DNA of 64,000 bases from the NCBI RefSeq assembly GCF_030272615.1, contig NC_081406.1, positions 460,998,072-461,062,071 on the forward strand. The letters are read 5' to 3'. Numbering within the stretch: position 1 is the first letter of the stretch; the number at the start of each line of letters is the position of its first letter. The stretch is from Cryptomeria japonica (Eukaryota > Streptophyta > Pinopsida > Cupressales > Cupressaceae). Of the stretch, positions 56,194 through 64,000 are shown one piece after another. Made by a program: the position numbers and the translations under genes. The notes under the pieces were generated by a model, which searched no databases, was not told the DNA's origin, and worked only from the letters and a program-made list of their open reading frames with translations.

Positions 56194-59096
56194 GTTCTGA
56201 CTTACTCCTGGAAGTCATAAGGTTAGATGGAGAACATGTCGCACACATCAGCCATTAAACTCATTCAACAAATATTAAATTGCACATGGGAATCTTTCCA
56301 TAAATAAATGAAACGTTATTGCTAATTCCTATACGAATTCCATTATCCATTGGCAAGATACATCTAAATACATACATTTCTTATAATATTCTAGGAATTA
56401 TCCACAATCATAGTAGAGAAACAAGAATTTTCTCCCTTTCATTACACCAAGTTAATGCATTACAAAGAGGTAAACAGCAATTACCATACCCATCAACCAA
56501 ATATGACAAGAAAACATGCCATCGTGATCAATTTCTTTTACCAATACATATTTTTCATAAAACTTTATCGCATAGAACTAGCTTCAAAATTTTAATTTCT
56601 ACAACCAAGTTAACTTTCATGAATAAGAGCAACATAAATAACTCAATTGTTTACACTTGCCAGGCATAAGAAAACCTTTCCAAAGACTATGTCCCAGAAC
56701 ATAGTGACAAGTTAATACAATTTACTCCATGATACACATAATAACCATCCACATAACTGAAATGCACAACTCAAAAGGCCACATGTGAGAATGTCTAATG
56801 CTTTGTCAAAGATAACATGCATGATCAACATCTCTAGGCTTGATCTAAGAACAACAATATGATCATAAATATCCAATATCTCACTCAAAGGCTTGATGGT
56901 GCTAGGGCACACCATTGCAGTGCTACCTTCCATACAAGACCCTAGTGAATATCCCTTGTTGAGAAAGGTGGTTAGCCTCCAAGAGATAGTCACCACACAT
57001 AGGTAGGTAGTAGATCCTAGCTGCATCATAGCCTCACATACCCCCATCCTCAAGGTTCCTTACGTCTACTTCCTCGTACACACTCTACCAAGACTGTCTC
57101 ATACGTCCTTGGAGAGGAATTTCACATTTCAACACAAGACCAGCATATGAAAATAATAAGGATAAATTAGTTTAGCCACCAAAGTACAAATGAATAAAGA
57201 TAATAAATCACCATTTCCAACAGTAAGGCAAGAAAATAATCCAGAATTTGCAACACCAAATCAAGAATGCAAAATATCACAAGATCATGGCTAAACCTTC
57301 AAAGTCAAAGTAAAATAAATTGCTCGTCCCCAAAGAAATATAAAGAATATCACAACTGCACATAACATCACTATGTTACTAGCATCTAGCCACCAATGAG
57401 GAAGGAAAGAACAATCATCTAGCCATCACAGTAGCTCATCATGTGGTGCGACATAGTCACACTACCCACATGGCATGGCGGTGTGCACCTCGACATCACC
57501 TCGCATCACGTCGTCACGCAGAATGGCAATACCCCAAGCGGAGAAGACATGCAATGGATGTATCCAGCATGGTAGTGTACCTCACGGAAACATGCACGCA
57601 TAGGTCATGTCCTGCATAGCGACATATCTATAAGGATACTCACCATAAGCCAGAGGTATACATGACTAAGGTCCACCCACATGTCCACCAACACCTACTA
57701 ACTGACAACCCATGTGGATAAACCTACCTTTCATGAAGACAAGGCAAAGGATCCTCCAAAATACACCATCACTATGCTCAAGAATCACCATCAATATGCT
57801 CAAATAAAGGAGAGGAATAGGTTGTCACACATAAACCTATAAATAAATTCATCAAAATGGAAAGTATTGAGTACACCTTTGATACAATTTTATTGTATAA
57901 CTATATCATTCCTCGAAATAGAGAAGCTAAAGTCACTTCACGCCGACATTACTTATACGTCGATCCATACTATTCAAGGAATGGTGACTTCGAATACTAC
58001 CCCTTAACATACTGAATTACCCACAACCCGAGGTTTGGTACTCAGTAGGGAAACAAATAAGCAACATCACATAAATAGTATGGTTTCCCATACTCATAAG
58101 CAACGTATCCTCCATGGTTGATTACTTCACCAACCCATGGCACATATAATAAGCACTAGTTTCTTACAATACACACGAATATACCAGTACTAGTTTAGTC
58201 ACATCTACGGGGAGTACTTTCCAGTACACTATCATCTACTCAAGGGAGATTTAAATTATGCTTTCCACATGAATAACTGAATCAAGTTTACTCTAGATAC
58301 AAGTACTGAAATTATTAACAATTCACAATTACATAAGAAAATAACATCATTCCTATATCTTTCTTGAATTTCACTAAGCATTCGAATTCACATTACTAAC
58401 TATGCAATTTTTTTTTTTAAATAAATGCATTCTTAGTAGCATTTCTAAAAATCTTATGATTTAGGCAAAGAGAAGGGAAATAAAGTTTGATAACCAAACT
58501 ATTTCCTACATGGACACAAGATCAACAAAATCACACTACATGCTAAAATTTCTCACTATAAGCCTATCATTTCAATTGCATGGTTTTCATGTTGCTACCA
58601 TTTTAAAAGGATGCCAAACAGCCTAACATGACATTTCCAATTATTATGGTTGCAACAAAATGTTTTAGTTTTCCAAACAACAGAGATCAAAATAGGTAGT
58701 CTTTTCGATACTACCAGACCTCTTGAGAACACCCACTACTTTAATACAATACACACATATCATAATTTGCAACCTATCATTGAAAATCAAATTACAATCA
58801 AAAGGTAAGCGAGGAGCTATCACCAAAACAATACATATTAATGCATGCACATCAGACAAGCTTTTCATTTTTCTAAACATAATAAGGTAATTACATATAC
58901 CCAAAAGCAAGTTCAATGGAGCATTGCTAAAATAAATCCTCAATCAAACTGGTTTAATGAAACACATAAAATAGTCTTTCGTGGAACACATTAATACACT
59001 CTCGAAGCTACTATAACATGTTCCCTTTAATACTTCTCTTTACAAACTAAGTAGTTTCACATAACAACTATTCACATATTAGTGCACATTACTTAA

Positions 59097-59115
59097 GATA
59101 GAATTTAATTATGTT
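59097..59115. other. Empty LINE B target site
   Basis: A single GATAGAATTTAATTATGTT between ACTTAA and ACTCCTAC, the sequences that flank the left and right ends of LINE B. Confidence 0.95.
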
Positions 59116-59780
59116 ACTCCTACAAAACACATGGAGAAATCTTAATGTAAACATACAATTTTCTCCCAATAACCAAAATGAACTTTCAAACCCATAGCCC
59201 CTTTTTATTATCTAAAACCACATAAGCGTCATAAGGCTCACACAAGGGTTCAAGAAGTCACACCTTTCTCTTGCAAAAAGAAACCTTATATAAGAGATAA
59301 TTACACGTATCCCAAACATTTTTATTTCTAGAGAGAGAGAGGAATGGTCATAATCATTCAATTTGCTACAAAATAAGCATTCAATATTTTCCATACTAGT
59401 CCTTCAAGTGGACAACACTAAGCTAGATCATAATCTTAAACAAGCACAATTCACACTTTTAGATTCAAGACAAGCATAGACCAACCCAAATGGATTAGTC
59501 CAAAGAGTAAAACACTCAATAAGAAAGGTACATACGATTCTCCTTCAGAATATGAGTAATTGTAGACCAAGATATCAATAAGGAACAAAGAACATATAAT
59601 CACTCCAAAGCACCAACATCAAGAAGGTGAAAACAAGGTGTGAACACATGCATTACACACAAGTTAAGGTCTGCTCAATCACTCACATACAAAGAGGAGG
59701 ATAAGCATGCACATAAGGTCGATACACCTCACACCAACTAAGGGCACACATGACACAAGAGATCCCAGTGTTTGCAACAT

Positions 59781-59794
59781 GGGCTCGGATACCA
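59781..59794 (-). other. Primer-binding site of LARD element 2 (tRNA-Met-like)
   Basis: Minus strand TGGTATCCGAGCCC, two bases from the 5' LTR end, close to the common plant site TGGTATCAGAGCC complementary to initiator tRNA-Met. It sets the element's orientation. Confidence 0.8.
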
Positions 59795-59796
59795 AA

Positions 59797-60918
59797 TGTA
59801 ATGCCCTGCCAGGAAACCCCAAAGGGATTAAGCTAAACAAGAGAATAGAGTGCAATATTTTTTTTTTTTAAAGATAAGCACAACATTAAGATACATCGAG
59901 ATATCAAAGTACAGATTACATAGCAGAAGACATCAACTAATTCCTAAAAGGGTTTCCCAACGTGATTACTTAATTCCATATTTCAGTTAACTCACACTAA
60001 TTAATCGAATAAGCTGATTATCTTATAACGAGATATTTCTTAAACAAGGATAATTTCTTTCAGAAGATGAAAATATAAATCACAAGATAAGGTTCATCAA
60101 TTAAGATTTATTCATACCTTTTGTTCATACTTTTCATTAAAATTTAAGTCATACATCTAATTTATTAACACACTTGAATTTCATCATAAACTAATGAGAT
60201 CTTTCCATGCATACTTAATTTCCTTAACAATAACTAAATGCATTCTTTTGCTCTAATCTACAATCTTCCATGATCCCATTTCAGCAATTAAAAGATGACT
60301 GCATACATGCATTTAAGATTAATTTCTTCTAATCCACTTTACATTCTATCAAAATGTCATCCATACATGCTAACACTAAACATGAAACATAAGAACAAAA
60401 TCATCACATAATACCAAGATGATCACAGAGTTCACCCCTAAAGGGCTACATCTCTGGGTCTACTCAACTGCAAGACCCCTCTGATATTTAATAAAGTTAA
60501 GAATACATGGGGTTCTCATTATTTACAATCCTGCCATCAAGGTGAAACATAACCAATATACAAATGACCACATCGGTCAATAAATACATAATTGATCCCT
60601 CAATAGGAAAGGATCCAACTGAACATGATCGAAGCAAATACAAAGGTCCACTAGAGCATCCACAAAACTAAGTCATCGCAACCCAAGGTCTGACATGAAA
60701 TTAGGTTCTCACAAGGGCATAAGTAACAGGACGACTCCACCAAAGGTTCTCCTATCAAGACAACACAACAACACACTAGCGAACATAGGGACAAGTGTCA
60801 TCACACAACTTGGTATGGTTACCATGGCATGTATTCATAGGTTTTGGCCCCATACACTGGGTTACCCTGGTAACCTAATCCGAACCTCGGGCCCATCCAA
60901 GCCTCATGTGGACCCACA
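59797..60918 (-). repeat. 5' LTR of LARD element 2, interrupted after 1,122 bp
   Basis: Closely similar to 52104-53225. Breaks at GTGGACCCACA where TGTAATGCCCC of element 3 starts; the intact LTR continues CATCCTTTCG at 53226. Carries the stem-loop (60456-60478). Confidence 0.85.
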
Positions 60919-63900
60919 TGTAATGCCCCACAAGGAAACCTTGAAGGGATAAAGCTAAAACACTCAAATGGAGTGTACATATTTTTTTTAAAGAAACTTT
61001 AATACACAACATTAAGATGCATTGGAGTTATCTAACGCTTAGATAATGCAGCGGAAGACTAAATGAACCTAAGGAGTTTCCCAACGTGATTACGTAACCT
61101 AACACCTAACTCAACTTGCGACATCTAATCCAATTAAACAGGATATCTTAATTACATGTTATTACTTGAAACATGGATATACTTTGTTCAGTGAATAATC
61201 ATTATAGAAATTAGGAAGCGTTCATCTATTATGGTTGAAGATGAGGCTAACATGAGGAATTTTACCCATAGAAGTTAAAACATAGATCACTTGCAAATTC
61301 ATCCCTTAAGGTTAAAATATGGTTAACTTGACGAGTCCATCCATTTTAGTTACAATATAGGTAATAAAATGACGTTTGTTTATTAAGGCTAAAATGTACA
61401 TAACCAAATGGGTTCATCCATTATAGTTAAAATATAGTTAATAAGATGAAGTTCATTTATTTAGATTGAAATGTAAATAACCAATGAGTTCATCCATTAT
61501 AGTTAAAGTGTAGGTATTAGGATGAAGTTCATTTATTAAGGTTATAATGTTGATAATCCAATTGAGTTCATCCAATTATAGTTAGAATGAAGCTAATTTG
61601 ATGAAGTTCATTTATTTAGAGTAAAATGTAAATAACTAAATGAATTCATCCAATTTAGTTAAAATATAGCTATTATGATGATGTTCATTTATTGAGATTA
61701 AAATGTAAGTAACTAAATGAAGTTCATCCATTAGAATTACAATTTAGGTAATATGACAAGTTCATCCAATAATTGTTATCCATTCATTTCGTTCAAATTT
61801 TTCCTTAACCATATACCATGCATCTAATTTCAATACATGCTGTATTTTCATCATAACCTAGTAAGTTCTTTCCATGCTTACTTATTTTCATTAACATTAA
61901 CAAAATACTTCCCATGATCATATCTATGATCTTTTATGACCCTAATTACTGCATTTAACAAGATGACTATATACATGCATTCCAAAAATTATCTTCATCT
62001 AATCCCCATTACACACTTAACATAATGCATCCATACATGCCAACCCTAACTATGAAACATGAGAGACAAAAGAATCACATAACACAGAAATGATCTCGGA
62101 GTTCACCCCTAGAGGGCTACATCTCCGGGTCTGCTCAACTACAAGACCCCTTTGGCAATTAATTAAGTTAAGATTACATAAGGTTCATGTCATTTACATT
62201 TTTGCCCTTTAGGTGAACACAACCAATATACAAATGACCACTTCGGCTAATAAATACATAGATCCCTACATAGAAATAGATCCAACTGAACGTATTAAAA
62301 GCCAATACAAAGGTCTCTTAAATGATAGTACCCTAACTAGGGACTCGACCCACTATGCCCAACCATAAACCAACCAGACGACAAGGTCCAAACAAGCATA
62401 TCAAGGATTGTCATTACTTTAAACCAAAGCGAATACAAAAATTTAAACCGGAAATAGACATTCTTCTTTCCTACTGGTTTAAACAGTAAAAGTTGATCAA
62501 GTTTTCTAAACGATCTAAGTTTTCCTAATACACTAATAGAAAATCACAATTACAAAGGGGAATATAATGCCACAGTTGCAATATTACCATTTGTCTAATT
62601 CTCATTATAGAGGGAAGGTATATTTAAACCATTTCTTTCACCAATGATAACAACAATATCTTACCAATTCTCAAATTGACACATCATTCAATTTCCAATA
62701 AATCTAATAGCATATCATTTAAGTCTACAAGATATCTAATGATAAATATTTCTTTTTTTTTTCCTAAAATTCCTAGGTCTCCTAGCATATTAAAGTCCAT
62801 TAATACTATATCCTTGAAAAACATATTATGTAGAAATTAACAAGATATATTTTATTCCGAGCAATTTACCAATTAAAATATTATCTCGAGGAAATAAAAT
62901 ATAACAATTTTAAATCTAATAATGCATGATTTCAAATTAAGTATTATTTAATATATGTATATTAATCTCATTAATACAATATATATTAATAATAATTTTA
63001 TGTTACACAAATAAATATTAATTAATATATAAATGTTAATCTTTATCATTAACATATATATATTAATAATATTTAACTATTAATTAAAAACTCTATTAAA
63101 AAAACAAGAAAACCTAAAATTTAATATACACCTCTTTTTTTTTTAAACTAAAAAAATATATTAAAAAAATACTGGGAGGGCAGTCATGCCCTAGCCACCG
63201 AGCCTATGGCCACTATAGTGGACGTAGACCCTCAGCCTCCACACAGTGGAGCTAGGGTCTCTGCGGCCACCGTGGGGGTCGTAGACCCTTCGGCCTCCAC
63301 ACTATGGAGCGGGGTAGATATGGCCACTCACGTGGACGCAGTCCCTCCACTTCCACAGGGTGGGCGCAGGGGCTCTGTGGCCGTTGTGGAGGGCGCAGAG
63401 GCTACCTCCACGGTTCTATGGGTGGCGAAAATGGGAGGGGCATGAGTTGAGCTTTGGCTCCCCCCCCACAAACCCCAAAATAATTTCATTCCCTTTTTTT
63501 TTATTTTTTAACTTTTTTATTCTTTTCCTTCTTTTATTTTTCACAGTTTCGATTTTCAATTTTATTTAAATAGGAATAAATGAAATTTTAAGAAACGTAA
63601 ACCCCCATTTCCTTTTTATCATAGTCCCATATATTTTCTAGCTTGTTCAAAACCACATTATGGGAAATTTTCCCAGCAAGTTCATGATTTTCCAAATACT
63701 CCATGGCCTTTAGATATGCCAAATTTGTTCAAACACAAAACCATTTAGACAATCTTGACCCCAGAGCAACCAACATTTTCAAAACTGAAACCTAAATTTT
63801 AACAACATTCTTCAAGGTTTAAAGTATGAAATCTTCAAGAAAAACCATTTTGTTTTTAAAAAAAAAAATACAAACCCAATATCACAGGAAAACAAGAGAT

Positions 63901-64000
63901 GAAATCAAATCCTACCTCATTTCACATTCCTGGCAAGATTTTGAAGATGAGCCCAAACTGCCATTCAAGAAAATCTCCATTTCCTCCAAAATCCCCAATT
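60919..64000 (-). mobile_element. LARD-like element 3: 3' LTR (type I), cut by the window end
   Basis: Starts TGTAATGCCCC and follows the type I LTR 36402-39550: CATTGGAGTTATCTAA, the 77-bp-type minisatellite (61240-61770), stem-loop (62127-62149), AT-rich tract and GC-rich island (63170-63475). Inserted in the 5' LTR of element 2 in the same orientation. The open frames 63206-63445 and 63360-63569 lie in the GC island and are not genes. Confidence 0.82.

Larger units (their letters stand above)
56181..59796 (-). other. Internal domain of LARD element 2 (3.6 kb, non-coding)
   Basis: Aligns throughout with the internal domain of element 1 including both sides of the LINE B insertion. The longest minus frame (57053-56712) does not resemble gag. 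It contains CATGGC/CACCTCG-rich segments (57420-57660) like 41820-42080. No retrotransposon enzyme motifs (no YVDD, no integrase HHCC) seen. Confidence 0.78.
52104..60918 (-). mobile_element. LARD-like element 2, nested in element 1 (type II LTRs)
   Basis: Minus-strand order from left: 3' LTR 52104-56180, polypurine tract, internal domain 56181-59796, primer site, 5' LTR 59797-60918 interrupted after 1,122 bases by element 3. The left flank TTACA (52099-52103) should be its 5-bp duplication. The internal domain keeps the empty LINE B site. No pol genes. This element shows the complete LARD layout best. Confidence 0.82.

Noticed and set aside
36402-60918. LTR-internal-LTR-internal-LTR array made by unequal recombination
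   Set aside because: The LTR types differ and junctions fall at exact LTR ends inside other sequence, so nested insertion explains it more simply.

Overview
This is nuclear DNA from a land plant, about 64 kb made almost entirely of nested transposable elements and satellite-like repeats. I see no host gene, tRNA or rRNA. The plant assignment rests on degenerate CCCTAAA-type telomere repeats, a plant L1-type LINE with an RNase H domain (two copies), a CACTA (En/Spm) transposon with an intron-containing TNP2-like transposase, and long-LTR retrotransposons primed by a tRNA-Met-like site. The nesting, AT-richness and old, nonsense-riddled elements suit a large repeat-rich genome, possibly a gymnosperm; that last step is inference.

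Layout. (1) 1-2084 and 31478-36361 are two units of a telomere-like repeat. (2) LINE A (minus strand, 15-bp target duplication 2070-2084 / 31463-31477) sits in the first unit. (3) A 21.4-kb CACTA element (9091-30473, TTA duplication) sits inside the zinc-knuckle codons of LINE A ORF1. It carries a ten-exon transposase pseudogene (20051-24432) and a second multi-exon gene (15581-19499) whose first large exon encodes a SET-like domain. (4) 36402-64000 is a nest of three long-LTR, apparently non-coding LARD-like retrotransposons, all on the minus strand. LINE B (43547-51530, 19-bp target duplication) is inserted in the internal domain of the first; the matching empty site is intact in the second at 59097-59115.

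Most notable. LINE A (7,992 bp without the CACTA) and LINE B (7,984 bp) both carry a third ORF of about 600-660 codons downstream of RNase H and inside the target-site duplications, so it moves with the element. In LINE A both ORF junctions are ATGA stop/start overlaps; in LINE B ORF1 and ORF2 are 2 bases apart and ORF2 and ORF3 overlap by 38 bases. This suggests a three-cistron LINE transcript translated by reinitiation. The second candidate is the SET-domain gene inside the CACTA element.

All coding regions seen are decayed, mainly by nonsense codons of the kind made by C-to-T change; the CACTA transposase keeps a perfect frame across ten exons despite about seven stops.
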